Below, piece by piece: positions 1-8,964 of a DNA stretch of 64,000 nucleotides. The stretch is from Atlantibacter sp. RC6 (lineage in GTDB: Bacteria > Pseudomonadota > Gammaproteobacteria > Enterobacterales > Enterobacteriaceae), in the NCBI RefSeq assembly GCF_014193285.1, contig NZ_JACHZE010000006.1, positions 62,001 through 126,000 on the forward strand, written 5' to 3'. The notes under the pieces are model-generated. The model saw only the letters and a list, made by a program, of their open reading frames with translations. It was not told the origin of the DNA and did not search any database. The position numbers were made by a program, and so were the translations under genes. Position 1 is the stretch's first letter, and every line of letters begins with the position of its first letter.

Positions 1-54
1 ACCTTTATGGGCGTGGCGTTTGTCACCGTCTGGCTAACCGGATTCTGGCGTTAA
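1..54 (+). CDS. YeeE/YedE family sulfur transporter, C-terminal end (partial)
   Basis: Only the last 17 codons are in the window; the gene starts upstream of position 1. The hydrophobic tail ends in TAA at 52-54, and 10 bases later a second YeeE/YedE gene starts, with GGAG in between as its ribosome binding site. In many bacteria the YeeE/YedE thiosulfate/sulfur permease is split into two half-size membrane proteins encoded in tandem, so this is most likely the first half. The assignment rests on the neighbour more than on this short fragment. Confidence 0.55.
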   Translation, partial: TFMGVAFVTVWLTGFWR

Positions 55-64
55 GGAGCGCAAC

Positions 65-481
65 ATGAATAATCTCGTTTCCCTGCTCGCCGGGCTGATT
101 TTTGGCATCGGATTGATCGTCAGCGGCATGGCTGACCCCGCGAAGGTACTGAGCTTTCTGGATATCACCCGGCTGTGGGATCCCGCGCTGGCGTTTGTGA
201 TGGGCGGCGCAATCGGCGTCGGCTTCTTTGCCTTTCGCAGCGCGAAAAAGCGCGCGCGGCCCGTCTGCGCAACCGAAATGCATCTGCCGACTTCACAGCA
301 GATTGATCAGCGCCTGATTGGCGGTTCGGTGCTGTTCGGTATCGGCTGGGGGCTGGCGGGGATTTGCCCCGGACCGGGCCTGGTCCTGCTCGGCGCGGGG
401 ATCGGCCAGGGCGTGGTCTTTGTGGCGGCGATGATCGCCGGAATGCTGGTTTACCAATGGCTTGAAAACAGAGGCAAATAG
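65..481 (+). CDS. YeeE/YedE half-transporter (DUF6691 type), second half
   Basis: A 138-residue, very hydrophobic protein with about four membrane segments. It carries the YeeE signature twice in degenerate form: a GLIVSGMADPAKV stretch near residues 18-30 and a glycine-rich GLAGICPGPG segment near residues 97-106. In characterised YeeE proteins the conserved cysteine of the second motif lies on the thiosulfate path. It is tightly spaced after the preceding half-gene, so the two probably form one transporter. Import of a sulfur compound (thiosulfate or sulfide-type species) is inferred from the family. The nearby tetrathionate reductase makes thiosulfate, but hcxB lies between them, so a functional link is only a suggestion. 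Confidence 0.75.
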   Translation: MNNLVSLLAGLIFGIGLIVSGMADPAKVLSFLDITRLWDPALAFVMGGAIGVGFFAFRSAKKRARPVCATEMHLPTSQQIDQRLIGGSVLFGIGWGLAGICPGPGLVLLGAGIGQGVVFVAAMIAGMLVYQWLENRGK

Positions 482-550
482 CGGCGGCTTGACCTCACAT
501 CCCGCAAAGCGCAGCATGAAAACGCACACAACCTATAACGGAGAACAATA

Positions 551-1633
551 ATGCAGACAGGGTTACGTTTTCAGGCGGCAGCGCTTCAGGAATTTGTCGA
601 GGCGCTGCTGGGCTATGCGGGCAGTGAGCCGCAGGAAGCGCGGCTGGTGGCCGATCATCTGGTTTCCGCCAACCTGGCAGGCCACGACTCCCACGGCGTG
701 GGGATGATCCCAAGCTACATTCGCTCGCTGGCGCAGGGCTATTTACAGCTTAATCAGCATGCCAGGGTAGTCAAAGACGCCGGTGCGGTGGTGACGCTGG
801 AGGGCAACGCCGCCTTTGGCCAGGTGGCGGCTCATGAAGCTATCCAGTTGGGCATTGAAAAAGCTCGCCAGTTCGGGCTAGCCGCCGTGGCGTTGCATAA
901 CTCGCACCATATAGGCCGCATTGGTTACTGGGCAGAAAAATGCGCGGCGGCGGGGTTTATTTCTATTCACTTCGTGAATGTAGTGGGCGACCCGATGGTC
1001 GCGCCGTTCGGCGGTAAAGACAGCCGATTCGGCACCAATCCGCTGTGCGTGGTGTTCCCCCGCAAGGATGCGCCGCCGCTACTGTTAGATTACGCCACCA
1101 GCGCCATTGCCTTTGGCAAAACCCGCGTCGCCTGGCACAAAGGCGAGCCGGTGGCGGATGGCTGTTTGATTGATCAACATGGCCTGCCGACCAACGATCC
1201 GGCCGTGATGCACGTCGCGCCGCTGGGTTCCCTGCTTACCTTCGCCCAGCATAAGGGCTACGCGCTGGCGGCGATGTGCGAAATTCTCGGCGGCGCGCTG
1301 TCGGGCGGGAAAACCACCCATCAGGAGACATTACAGGCGAGCGTGGACGCCATCTTCAACTGCATGACCACCCTTATTCTCAACCCCGACCTGTTCGACG
1401 CCCCGGATATGCAGCAGCAAACCGACGCGTTTGTGGAGTGGGTAAAACAGTCACCGCACGATCCGGCGCAGCCGGTACAGGTACCGGGCGAATGGGAAAT
1501 GCATAACCGCGAAGCGCGCCTCGCCCAGGGGATCCCGCTGGATGAAAGTAGCTGGAACGCCATTTGCCAGGCGGCTCGTGAGGCGGGTATGCCGGAAGAC
1601 GAGCTGGAACGTTTTAAGGCGCAGCTGGGGTAA
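551..1633 (+). CDS. hcxB: Hydroxycarboxylate dehydrogenase B (Ldh2/MDH2 family)
   Basis: A 360-residue NAD(P)-dependent 2-oxoacid reductase of the malate/L-lactate dehydrogenase superfamily that lacks a Rossmann fold. It is close to E. coli HcxB (YbiC, 361 aa) over its whole length. Family landmarks seen are the N-terminal AGHDSHG segment near residues 46-52, the HNSHHIGR loop with the presumed catalytic histidine near residues 115-122, and the GGALSGGKTTHQ segment near 256-267. Known members reduce 2-oxo acids such as hydroxyphenylpyruvate and oxoglutarate. It is followed by a hairpin and converges on ttrR. GGAG sits 8 bases before the ATG. Function is by homology. Confidence 0.9.
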   Translation: MQTGLRFQAAALQEFVEALLGYAGSEPQEARLVADHLVSANLAGHDSHGVGMIPSYIRSLAQGYLQLNQHARVVKDAGAVVTLEGNAAFGQVAAHEAIQLGIEKARQFGLAAVALHNSHHIGRIGYWAEKCAAAGFISIHFVNVVGDPMVAPFGGKDSRFGTNPLCVVFPRKDAPPLLLDYATSAIAFGKTRVAWHKGEPVADGCLIDQHGLPTNDPAVMHVAPLGSLLTFAQHKGYALAAMCEILGGALSGGKTTHQETLQASVDAIFNCMTTLILNPDLFDAPDMQQQTDAFVEWVKQSPHDPAQPVQVPGEWEMHNREARLAQGIPLDESSWNAICQAAREAGMPEDELERFKAQLG

Positions 1634-1641
1634 ATTTTTTT

Positions 1642-1659
1642 CAGGCCCGCCAGGGCCTG
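1642..1659. terminator. Hairpin between convergent hcxB and ttrR
   Basis: A perfect 7-bp stem (CAGGCCC / GGGCCTG) with a GCCA loop lies directly between the two stop codons. The T-run on the + strand lies before the stem rather than after it, and only TTATT follows, so this is a weaker match to an intrinsic terminator than its stem suggests. Confidence 0.45.
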
Positions 1660-2244
1660 TTATTCCATTGCCCGCATCTTCCCTACCAGCTCGGCGATAT
1701 TCAGCGCCGCCATCTTTTCCATCACTCTGGCGCGATGCACTTCCACCGTGCGCAACGCCACGTTCAACCGCCCGGCGATTTCACGGTTCATCAGGCCCTG
1801 GACAATAAACTGGGCGATTTCCCGCTCTTTTGGCGTCAGGCTTTCATAGCGCTGGCGGATCTGCCGCCGCTCGCAGGCAGCAGAAGAGACCGCCTGAGCC
1901 CGTTCAATCGCCGCGATAAGCGGCCCGGCGGAGACCGGTTTTTGCAGGAAATCCACCGCGCCGCGCTTCATTTGCTCTACCGCGACCGGCAAATCGCCAT
2001 GCCCGGTGAGAAAAATTACCGCCAGGGTGCTGCGCCGCTTAAGCAGTTCGCCGTACAGCCCGTGGCCGTCGAGATGCGGCATCCGTAAATCGAGCAGCGC
2101 CACGCCCGCTTCATGCAGCGCGGCCTGCGCCAGAAACGTCTGGCTCTCGTTCCAGCACTGAACGCGATAACCAAACCCTTCCAGCAAAAACTGACAAGCT
2201 TCGGTCACAGCGACATCATCATCCACCAGATGAACAACCGGCAT
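1660..2244 (-). CDS. ttrR: Tetrathionate respiration response regulator TtrR
   Basis: A 194-residue two-component regulator of the FixJ/NarL type, close to Salmonella TtrR. The receiver domain spans about residues 1-120 with acidic residues 8-10, phospho-acceptor Asp52 (ALLDLRMP) and Lys102. A LuxR-type helix-turn-helix covers about residues 135-190 (LTPKEREIAQ ... MNREIAGRLN ... RTVEVHRARVMEKM). Its ATG overlaps the ttrS stop by one base (TGATG), so the two are translationally coupled. It is expected to activate ttrBCA when TtrS senses tetrathionate. Confidence 0.93.
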   Translation of the reverse strand: MPVVHLVDDDVAVTEACQFLLEGFGYRVQCWNESQTFLAQAALHEAGVALLDLRMPHLDGHGLYGELLKRRSTLAVIFLTGHGDLPVAVEQMKRGAVDFLQKPVSAGPLIAAIERAQAVSSAACERRQIRQRYESLTPKEREIAQFIVQGLMNREIAGRLNVALRTVEVHRARVMEKMAALNIAELVGKMRAME

Positions 2245-3971
2245 CAGGTATCCTTAGCGTCATTGATTGAAAATTGCAGCATCACGCGCAGCCCGGTTTT
2301 ATGGTCCGGCGCGGGATGATTATCCAGCGTGATTTCGCCGTAAGTATCGCGGATCAGCCGTTGGCAGATTGCCAGCCCAAGCCCCATACCGTCGGGTTTG
2401 GTGGTATTAAATGGCCGAAACGCGTGGACCAACTGCGCGTCATCTATTCCGCCTGCGTTGTCCTGCACCACAATCCCGCCCTCCTGTTCTGTTAGCCAGA
2501 TGGCGCTGGCGCCCGCCTGGGCGGCGTTAAGAATCAGGTTGGCGAGCAACTGGTCCAGCACCATCGGCGGCAGCGTCAGGGTTAAGGTGGCCGGTAACTG
2601 ATTAAACAGCGTCAGCCCTGGATAATGCTGCCCGAGCCGTAGCAGATCTGCGACGCGCTGGGCCGTCTCCCTGGCGGAAACCGTAACAGACTCCCGTTCG
2701 GCGGCATCAAACGCAGACGGCTGTTGTACCCAGTGACGAAGATTACGCAGCGTCTCGCCGCCGCGCTGGGCCTGGGCGTCGATATGCTCCAGCGCCGGGA
2801 TCAAAAAATGGTGCTCATCGGTTTTACGCAGCCGCACCAGGCAGCCCTGGGAATAGTGGCGAATCGCCGACAGCGGCTGGTTGAGTTCGTGAGCGAATCC
2901 CGATGCCATTTCCCCCAGCACGCTGAGCTGCCGGGCGTTCTCCAGCGCTTTCTCTTGCTGGCGCAGCGTTTCGCTGGCTTTTGCCAGCTGCCGCCCGCGT
3001 CGGCGTACCAGCAGGGCAATCCAGATATGATTAACCGACAGCAACAGCACAACCAGGATCAACACGCCGACCGCAAACTGATTCTGGATGAGCCAACTGC
3101 GCACCTCCTGCCAGAGCCGGCGCTGTTCCGGATGCTGATTCACCGCCCGCAGCAGGTTTTCCACTTCACTGGTAGAGACCGGCGCACCCCAGAGAAACGG
3201 CGGCTGCTGGTTATTGAGTAACGCGCGCGCCACGCTATCGGCCAGCGCGTTATCGACATCCGGCAACGCGGCAAATGACCAGTTTGGGTACAGCGGCGTG
3301 CTGGTGACGCACGGCGCGGCAACCGGATCCACCATCAACGGCCTGAACGCGGTTTTGTCGATTAACCCTTCGGCATCCATTTGCTCCAGCAAACACACCG
3401 GCACAATCGCCGCCTGAATCGCCTTCTCACGCAGCAGATACAGCAGCGCATCCCCCGGAAAGCCAGTGAAACGCAGCCTGAAATCTTTCTCAGGCCGAAT
3501 ACCGCGATCGGTTAATGCTTTATAACCGGTAAGATAACCGCCGAATGCCAAAGGATCGATCGCGCCGACGGTTTTGCTGATCAGATCCTGTGGATCCTGT
3601 AATTTACTTTCACGGTTTACCAGGATAACGCTGCCGATAATGTTATTGCCGTCTTGCGAGCGCAGCGACGCCAGCCAGCGCAGATAGTAATGGCTGTTTA
3701 GCTGGACAAACTGCGCCGGATTAGTGAGTACAAACTGGATGGATTTTTGATTAACCGCCTCGCGCATCTGGCTGAGATCGAGCGGCTGAATACGAAAATG
3801 CTCCCCCGGCACCCGCTGGTTCAGGGAATCCGCCAGCGGCTGCCAGTGCCGCAGAGTCGCGGCGTCGCCGCGCATCGCCAGCACGCCGATCGTCCTTTCC
3901 CCGGCCATGGCGGATAAGCCGAAGCCAAGGCAAATCATCAGTAATAACGCCCTTTTCACCCTTTCTCCCAT
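2244..3971 (-). CDS. ttrS: Tetrathionate sensor histidine kinase TtrS
   Basis: A 575-residue membrane kinase. A signal sequence (about residues 1-23) leads into a periplasmic phosphonate-binding-like solute domain (about 24-295, IGVLAMRGDA ... NPAQFVQL). This is followed by a transmembrane helix near 300-322, a short coiled-coil linker, a HisKA domain with the phospho-acceptor in HELNQPLSAI near residue 361, and an HATPase domain with N, G1 (VQDNAGGID) and G2 (GMGLGLAICQ) boxes. The organisation matches Salmonella TtrS, which detects periplasmic tetrathionate. It is divergent from ttrBCA, with 164 bp between the starts. The ligand is inferred from the locus. Confidence 0.93.
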   Translation of the reverse strand: MGERVKRALLLMICLGFGLSAMAGERTIGVLAMRGDAATLRHWQPLADSLNQRVPGEHFRIQPLDLSQMREAVNQKSIQFVLTNPAQFVQLNSHYYLRWLASLRSQDGNNIIGSVILVNRESKLQDPQDLISKTVGAIDPLAFGGYLTGYKALTDRGIRPEKDFRLRFTGFPGDALLYLLREKAIQAAIVPVCLLEQMDAEGLIDKTAFRPLMVDPVAAPCVTSTPLYPNWSFAALPDVDNALADSVARALLNNQQPPFLWGAPVSTSEVENLLRAVNQHPEQRRLWQEVRSWLIQNQFAVGVLILVVLLLSVNHIWIALLVRRRGRQLAKASETLRQQEKALENARQLSVLGEMASGFAHELNQPLSAIRHYSQGCLVRLRKTDEHHFLIPALEHIDAQAQRGGETLRNLRHWVQQPSAFDAAERESVTVSARETAQRVADLLRLGQHYPGLTLFNQLPATLTLTLPPMVLDQLLANLILNAAQAGASAIWLTEQEGGIVVQDNAGGIDDAQLVHAFRPFNTTKPDGMGLGLAICQRLIRDTYGEITLDNHPAPDHKTGLRVMLQFSINDAKDT

Positions 3972-3980
3972 CGTGCCGGA

Positions 3981-3994
3981 TTGCGTTAGATCAA
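3981..3994 (+). promoter_or_regulatory. Candidate FNR site upstream of ttrBCA
   Basis: TTGCG-TTAG-ATCAA matches the FNR consensus TTGAT-N4-ATCAA in 8 of 10 positions, with the right half perfect. It lies in the ttrS-ttrB divergent region. Tetrathionate reductase synthesis in Salmonella is known to need FNR (OxrA) as well as TtrSR, so a site here is expected. It is about 140 bp from the ttrB ATG and close to the ttrS start, so which promoter it serves is open. Confidence 0.5.
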
Positions 3995-4008
3995 CAACCC
4001 GCCGGGTA

Positions 4009-4058
4009 TGTGGTTTACCACAATAGTCCCTGCCCCTCGCCCATTTTTACACTGTAAA
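4009..4058 (+). promoter_or_regulatory. Two palindromes in the ttr control region, candidate TtrR sites
   Basis: Two perfect inverted repeats are visible: TGTGGT-TT-ACCACA at 4009-4022 and TTTACA-C-TGTAAA at 4046-4058. Their centres are about 36 bp apart. Both lie upstream of ttrB in the shared ttrS/ttrB control region. They are the most obvious candidates for binding of the LuxR-type regulator TtrR, but the assignment is inference from position and symmetry only. Confidence 0.45.
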
Positions 4059-4135
4059 TCATACAGATTCTTTATTCATCACGCTGTTAACAACACTGTG
4101 ACGCATGGATTGTAACGGCGTCCACGGAGATAAGT

Positions 4136-4873
4136 ATGGATATCAGTAAACGCATTTTTCTCAGGCAACTGGGGGTGACGGCGGCGGCGAGCGCGGCCAC
4201 CCTCCCGCTGGCACAGGCCAAATTGTCTTTTGGGCCGACGCGCCGCGAAGGGTCCGCCACTCACCGCTATGCCATGTTGATCGATTTACGACGTTGCATC
4301 GGCTGCCAGTCCTGCACAGTCAGCTGCGCAATTGAGAACCAGACGCCGCAGGGCGAATTCCGCACCACGGTGAACCAGTACCAGGTTCGGCGGGAAAATA
4401 GTGACGTTGTCACTAACGTCTTGCTGCCGCGCCTGTGCAACCACTGTGATAACCCGCCCTGCGTGCCGGTGTGCCCGGTGCAGGCCACCTTCCAGCGCGA
4501 GGACGGGATAGTCGTGATTGATAACCAGCGCTGCGTCGGCTGCGCCTACTGCGTCCAGGCCTGCCCTTATGACGCGCGCTTTATCAACCATGAAACCCAG
4601 ACCGCCGATAAATGCACCTTCTGCGTTCACCGTCTGGAAGCAGGTTTGCTGCCCGCCTGTGTGGAGTCCTGCGTGGGCGGCGCGCGCATTATCGGCGATT
4701 TGCACAATCCGCAAAGCCGCTTGCGCCAGCTGCTTGATGAGCACAAGGACGCTATCCGGGTGCTGAAACCGGACAATAACACCTCGCCGCAGGTGTTTTA
4801 TCTGGGCCTCGACGAGGCGCTTGTTAACCCGTTAATGGGCCGCAGCCAGCCTGCGCTGTGGCAGGAGGTGTAA
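4136..4873 (+). CDS. ttrB: Tetrathionate reductase iron-sulfur subunit TtrB
   Basis: A 245-residue polyferredoxin that carries electrons from TtrC to TtrA in the periplasm. Four cysteine clusters for four [4Fe-4S] centres are seen: CIGCQSCTVSC (near 54-64), CNHCDNPPCVPVC, CVGCAYCVQAC, and the split CTFC ... CVESC. The N-terminus (SKRIFLRQLG, then a hydrophobic stretch ending in an AQA site) is a Tat signal with Lys-Arg instead of Arg-Arg. Salmonella TtrB is known for the same unusual KR signal. ACGGAG lies 8 bases before the ATG. First gene of ttrBCA. Confidence 0.95.
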   Translation: MDISKRIFLRQLGVTAAASAATLPLAQAKLSFGPTRREGSATHRYAMLIDLRRCIGCQSCTVSCAIENQTPQGEFRTTVNQYQVRRENSDVVTNVLLPRLCNHCDNPPCVPVCPVQATFQREDGIVVIDNQRCVGCAYCVQACPYDARFINHETQTADKCTFCVHRLEAGLLPACVESCVGGARIIGDLHNPQSRLRQLLDEHKDAIRVLKPDNNTSPQVFYLGLDEALVNPLMGRSQPALWQEV

Positions 4874-5878
4874 ATGTCGCCGCTTATGATTAATGAAGTG
4901 CTCGCCCACCCGCAGGATGTGACCTGGCTGCCCTGGGCGGTCCAGTATTTCTTCTTTATCGGTATTGCCGCCTGCTCGGCGCTGCTGGCCTGTGGATTGC
5001 GCGGCCGCCACCCGGAACTGGAGCGGCTGACGCTGTTAATTGGCCTGACCTGCGCCATCGCCGCGCCGCTGGCGCTGACGGCCGATCTCCATCAAACCGC
5101 CCGGGTGTGGCACTTCTACGCCTGGCCGACGCCGTGGTCGTGGATGCCCTGGGGCGCGCTGTTTTTACCGCTGTTTAGCGGCTTCATCGCCCTGTGGTTT
5201 ATCGCCGCGACGCTACAGAACATTTACGGCAAAACATTCGCCTGGACCCGCTGGATTGCGTATGCCAGCGCCCTGACGGCGATTGGCTTGCTGCTGTACA
5301 CCGGGCGCGAAGTCTCGGTGGTGCGCGCCCGCCCAATCTGGTTCAGTTGGTGGTTCCCGCTGGCGATGTTCCTGAGCGCTTTCCAGACCCTGCTGGCGCT
5401 GTTGATTGCCGCAACCCGCACGCCACGGCGGCAACAGAGGCTGGCGCGCGGTCTGCTGGTTACCCTGGTGTTGTTGGGCATCACGGTGCTGATGTGGATT
5501 TCCGGCGATACGCTGTCCGGCGCGGCGCTGCGCCACTGGCTGGCCTGGCCCCGGGCGCAAACCCTGGCAACGGGCTGGGCGGCATTGTGGCTGTTAACCT
5601 TACTCGCGGCGCTGTTTGCCCTTAAGCGTCGGTTACCCCTGCCGGGCGGCATCCTGCTTGCGCTGGCCTCAATGGCGCTGAGCTGGCTGATGCGCTGGAC
5701 CTTACTCATCGAGGGGCAAACCCTCCCGAAATACAACGCGCTGTTTAACCCCTACGCGCTGCCGATGGGCACCGACGGATTGCTGGCGATTGTCGGCACC
5801 TTCGGGCTGTGGATGGCGCTGATTATCATCGCGCGTGAAAGTGTGAATGGCTTAATACGGAGAAATCATCATGCCTGA
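4874..5878 (+). CDS. ttrC: Tetrathionate reductase membrane subunit TtrC (NrfD family)
   Basis: A 334-residue integral membrane protein with about nine hydrophobic segments, of the NrfD/PsrC family. It oxidises menaquinol and passes electrons to TtrB. It begins directly after the ttrB stop codon and its last eight bases overlap the start of ttrA, so all three genes are coupled. The length and the Trp/Leu-rich helices are typical, and there is no haem-binding motif. Assignment rests on family resemblance plus operon context. Confidence 0.92.
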   Translation: MSPLMINEVLAHPQDVTWLPWAVQYFFFIGIAACSALLACGLRGRHPELERLTLLIGLTCAIAAPLALTADLHQTARVWHFYAWPTPWSWMPWGALFLPLFSGFIALWFIAATLQNIYGKTFAWTRWIAYASALTAIGLLLYTGREVSVVRARPIWFSWWFPLAMFLSAFQTLLALLIAATRTPRRQQRLARGLLVTLVLLGITVLMWISGDTLSGAALRHWLAWPRAQTLATGWAALWLLTLLAALFALKRRLPLPGGILLALASMALSWLMRWTLLIEGQTLPKYNALFNPYALPMGTDGLLAIVGTFGLWMALIIIARESVNGLIRRNHHA

Positions 5879-8800
5879 ATTAACCCGTCGTCAGTGGCTT
5901 AAAGTGGGGCTGGTACTCGGAGGGGTTGGCGCGTTTGGGCTGAGCTACCGGGATGTGATCAAAAGAACCTTTGACGGGCTGGTCAACGGCAGCGCCGGCA
6001 AAGTGACGTTGCACCGCATTTACGGCAATGCGCTGATCCCGGAAGGCCATGCCGCGTCGGGCTGGCAGGCTAATGCGCAGCAGGCGGTGTCGATGACCCA
6101 GTGCTTCGGCTGCTGGACCCAGTGCGGTATCCGGGTGCGCGTCGACCGGCAAACCGACAAAATCATCCGTATTGCCGGCAACCCATATCATCCGCTCTCC
6201 CAGGAGCAGCACGTTGATGCCAAAATCCCGGTAGCCCAGGCGCTGACGCAAATGGGCGGGGAAAGCGGCCTCGACGCCCGCTCCACCGTCTGTTCCCGTG
6301 GCGCGACCACCCTGGAAGCGCTGTACAGCCCGCTGCGCATCCTGGAACCGATGAAACGCGTCGGGAAACGTGGTGAAGGCAAATGGCAGCGCATCAGCTT
6401 TGAACAGTTGATTAGCGAAGTGGTGGAAGGCGGCGATCTGTTTGGCGAAGGCCATGTCGACGGGTTACGCGCCATTCGCGACCTGCACACCCCCATCGAT
6501 CCGGCGCATCCGGGTTTCGGCCCCAAAGCCAACCAGTTGCTGGTCACCAATACCAGCGATGACGGGCGCGATACCTTTATGCGCCGCTTCGCCCAGAACA
6601 GTTTCGGCAGTAAAAACTTTGGCGCGCACGGGGCGTACTGCGGGCTGTCCTATCGCGCCGGGTCCGGCGCGCTGATGAACGATCTGGATAAAAACCCGCA
6701 CGTGAAACCCGACTGGGAACACGTGGAGTTTGCGCTGTTTATGGGCACCTCCCCGGCGCAATCCGGTAACCCGTTTAAGCGCCAGGCCAGCCAGCTTGCC
6801 ACGGCGCGGTTGCGGGATAATTTCAGTTACGTGGTGGTGGCCCCTGCGCTACCGCTCACCACGGTGATGGCCGACCCGCGCGGCCAGTGGCTGCCGGTGG
6901 TGCCGGGCAGCGATTCGGCGCTGGCGATGGGTATGATCCGCTGGATTATCGACAATCAACGCGCTAACGAAAGCTATCTTTCCCTGCCGGGCGCGGCGGC
7001 AATGCAGCAGGCGGGTGAAAAAAGCTGGACTAACGCCACCCATCTGGTGATCGCCAGCGACGATCATCCGCTGGCCGGGCAACACCTTACCGCCGCGCTG
7101 CTGAACGGCGGCGGCGACAACGTGCTGGTGGTTGATCGCATGGGGGAACTGGTGCCCGCAGAAAGCTGCTCCGCCGCCACGCTGTGGGTTTCCCGTACCC
7201 TGACCTTGCAGGACGGCAGCGAGGTGACGGTGAAAAGCGCGTATCAATTGTTGAAAGAGAGCGCGGAGAAACTGTCGCTGGAACAGTACAGCCGCCAGTG
7301 CGGCGTGCCGGTGGCGCGTATCATCCAACTGGCGGACGCCTTTACCCGCCACGGGCGCAAAGCGGCGGTGATTACCCACGGCGGGATGATGTCCGGCAAC
7401 GGCTTCTATAACGCCTGGGCGGTGATGATGCTAAACGCGCTGATCGGCAATCTCAGCCTGGAAGGCGGCGTGTTCGTCGGCGGCGGCAAGTTTAACGGCG
7501 TGACCGACGGGCCGCGCTATAACCTGGCGAGCTTCCCCGGCATGGTCAAACCCAAAGGGCTGAATATTGGCCGTAGCAAAGCCGCCTATGAAAGCTCCGA
7601 TGAATATCGCCAGAAAGTCGCCGCCGGGCAGTCGCCGTGGCCCGCCAAAGCGCCGTGGTATCCGTTTGTCGCCGGGCAACTTACCGAGCTGCTGCCCTGC
7701 GCGCTTAACGGCTACCCTTACCCACTGAAGGCGTGGATCTCTAACATGACTAACCCGTTATACGGCATTGCCGGGTTCCGGGCGGTGGCGGAGGAGCAGC
7801 TCAAAGATCCGGCGCGGCTGCCGCTGTTTATCGCCATCGACGCGTTTATCAATGAAACCACCGCGCTGGCGGATTATCTGGTGCCGGATACCCATAACTT
7901 TGAAAGCTGGGGGTTCAGCGCGCCCTGGGCGGGGGTCGCCAGTAAAGCCACCACCGCGCGCTGGCCGGTGGTGAAACCCGCTACCGCCCGCACCGCCCAA
8001 GGCGATCCGGTTTCTATGGAGGCGTTTTGCATCGCCGTGGCGCAGCGCATCGGCCTGCCCGGCTTCGGCGATAACGCCATGCAGGACAGCGATGGCAATG
8101 CGCTGGCGCTTCATCGCGCGGAGGATTATTACCTGCGTGTGGCGGCCAATATCGCGTATGCCGGAAAAGCGCCCGCGCCTGCCGCCAGTGATGAGGACAT
8201 CCAACTGACCGGTGTCGACCGGCTGATGCCCGCCATCAACCAGACGCTTAAACCCGATGAAGCCCGGCGGGTGGCGTTTATCTTTACCCGCGGCGGGCGG
8301 TTTGCGCCGCATCAGTCGGGGCGGGAAAACGGCAGCATCGGCAATCGCTGGGATAAACCGTTGCAAATCTGGAACGCCGAGGTGGCAAAGCATCGCCACG
8401 CCATTACCGGCGAGCGTTACAGCGGCTGTCCGGCCTGGTATCCGGCGCGGTTGTCAGACGGTAAAGCGCTGGACGAGGTGTATCAGCCGGACGCCTGGCC
8501 GCTGAAGATGATCTCGTTTAAGTCCAACGTGATGAGCAGTTCCACCATTGTGATCCCGCGCCTGCACCACGTGAAGCCGGTTAATCTGGTGGCGCTTAAT
8601 CCGCAGGATGGCAAACGCTTTGGCGTGAAGCACGGCGATGAAGTGCGCATTACCACGCCGGGCGGCAGTACCACCGCGCAAATTAGCCTGCTGGAAGGCG
8701 TGATGCCCGGCGTGATTGCCGTCGAACACGGCTATGGTCACCGGGAAATGGGCGCCAGCCAGCACACGCTGGACGGCGAGCCGCTGGCGGTCGCGCCGCA

Positions 8801-8933
8801 GAATGGTTCCGGTATCAATCAAAACGATTTGGGCTTTGCCGATCCGACCCGCACGGTGCCGAACACCTGGCTGGACTGGGTATCCGGCTCGGCGGTGCGC
8901 CAGGGATTGCCGGCGAAGATTGAGCGCATCTGA
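5871..8933 (+). CDS. ttrA: Tetrathionate reductase catalytic molybdopterin subunit TtrA
   Basis: A 1020-residue molybdo-bis-MGD enzyme that reduces tetrathionate to thiosulfate in the periplasm. It has a twin-arginine signal (TRRQWLKVG, residues 5-13) and an N-terminal [4Fe-4S] site CFGCWTQC near residues 81-88 completed by a cysteine in TVCSRGAT near 142. Long molybdopterin oxidoreductase domains follow, and the C-terminal molydopterin-binding barrel starts near residue 890. Length equals Salmonella TtrA. It is the last gene of ttrBCA and a strong hairpin follows. ATG and the 8-bp overlap with ttrC fix the start. Confidence 0.95.
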   Translation: MPELTRRQWLKVGLVLGGVGAFGLSYRDVIKRTFDGLVNGSAGKVTLHRIYGNALIPEGHAASGWQANAQQAVSMTQCFGCWTQCGIRVRVDRQTDKIIRIAGNPYHPLSQEQHVDAKIPVAQALTQMGGESGLDARSTVCSRGATTLEALYSPLRILEPMKRVGKRGEGKWQRISFEQLISEVVEGGDLFGEGHVDGLRAIRDLHTPIDPAHPGFGPKANQLLVTNTSDDGRDTFMRRFAQNSFGSKNFGAHGAYCGLSYRAGSGALMNDLDKNPHVKPDWEHVEFALFMGTSPAQSGNPFKRQASQLATARLRDNFSYVVVAPALPLTTVMADPRGQWLPVVPGSDSALAMGMIRWIIDNQRANESYLSLPGAAAMQQAGEKSWTNATHLVIASDDHPLAGQHLTAALLNGGGDNVLVVDRMGELVPAESCSAATLWVSRTLTLQDGSEVTVKSAYQLLKESAEKLSLEQYSRQCGVPVARIIQLADAFTRHGRKAAVITHGGMMSGNGFYNAWAVMMLNALIGNLSLEGGVFVGGGKFNGVTDGPRYNLASFPGMVKPKGLNIGRSKAAYESSDEYRQKVAAGQSPWPAKAPWYPFVAGQLTELLPCALNGYPYPLKAWISNMTNPLYGIAGFRAVAEEQLKDPARLPLFIAIDAFINETTALADYLVPDTHNFESWGFSAPWAGVASKATTARWPVVKPATARTAQGDPVSMEAFCIAVAQRIGLPGFGDNAMQDSDGNALALHRAEDYYLRVAANIAYAGKAPAPAASDEDIQLTGVDRLMPAINQTLKPDEARRVAFIFTRGGRFAPHQSGRENGSIGNRWDKPLQIWNAEVAKHRHAITGERYSGCPAWYPARLSDGKALDEVYQPDAWPLKMISFKSNVMSSSTIVIPRLHHVKPVNLVALNPQDGKRFGVKHGDEVRITTPGGSTTAQISLLEGVMPGVIAVEHGYGHREMGASQHTLDGEPLAVAPQNGSGINQNDLGFADPTRTVPNTWLDWVSGSAVRQGLPAKIERI

Positions 8934-8940
8934 CCTATAA

Positions 8941-8964
8941 CGCCGCTTTATAAATAAAGCGGCG
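8941..8964 (+). terminator. Intrinsic terminator after ttrBCA
   Basis: A perfect 11-bp stem (CGCCGCTTTAT / ATAAAGCGGCG) with a 2-base loop starts 7 bases after the ttrA stop codon and is followed by CTTTAA. It is a symmetric hairpin and could act in both directions. Confidence 0.7.

Noticed and set aside
7758-8399. 213-codon minus-strand frame inside ttrA
   Set aside because: Lies wholly within ttrA, is Arg/Gly/His-rich and has no supporting signal.
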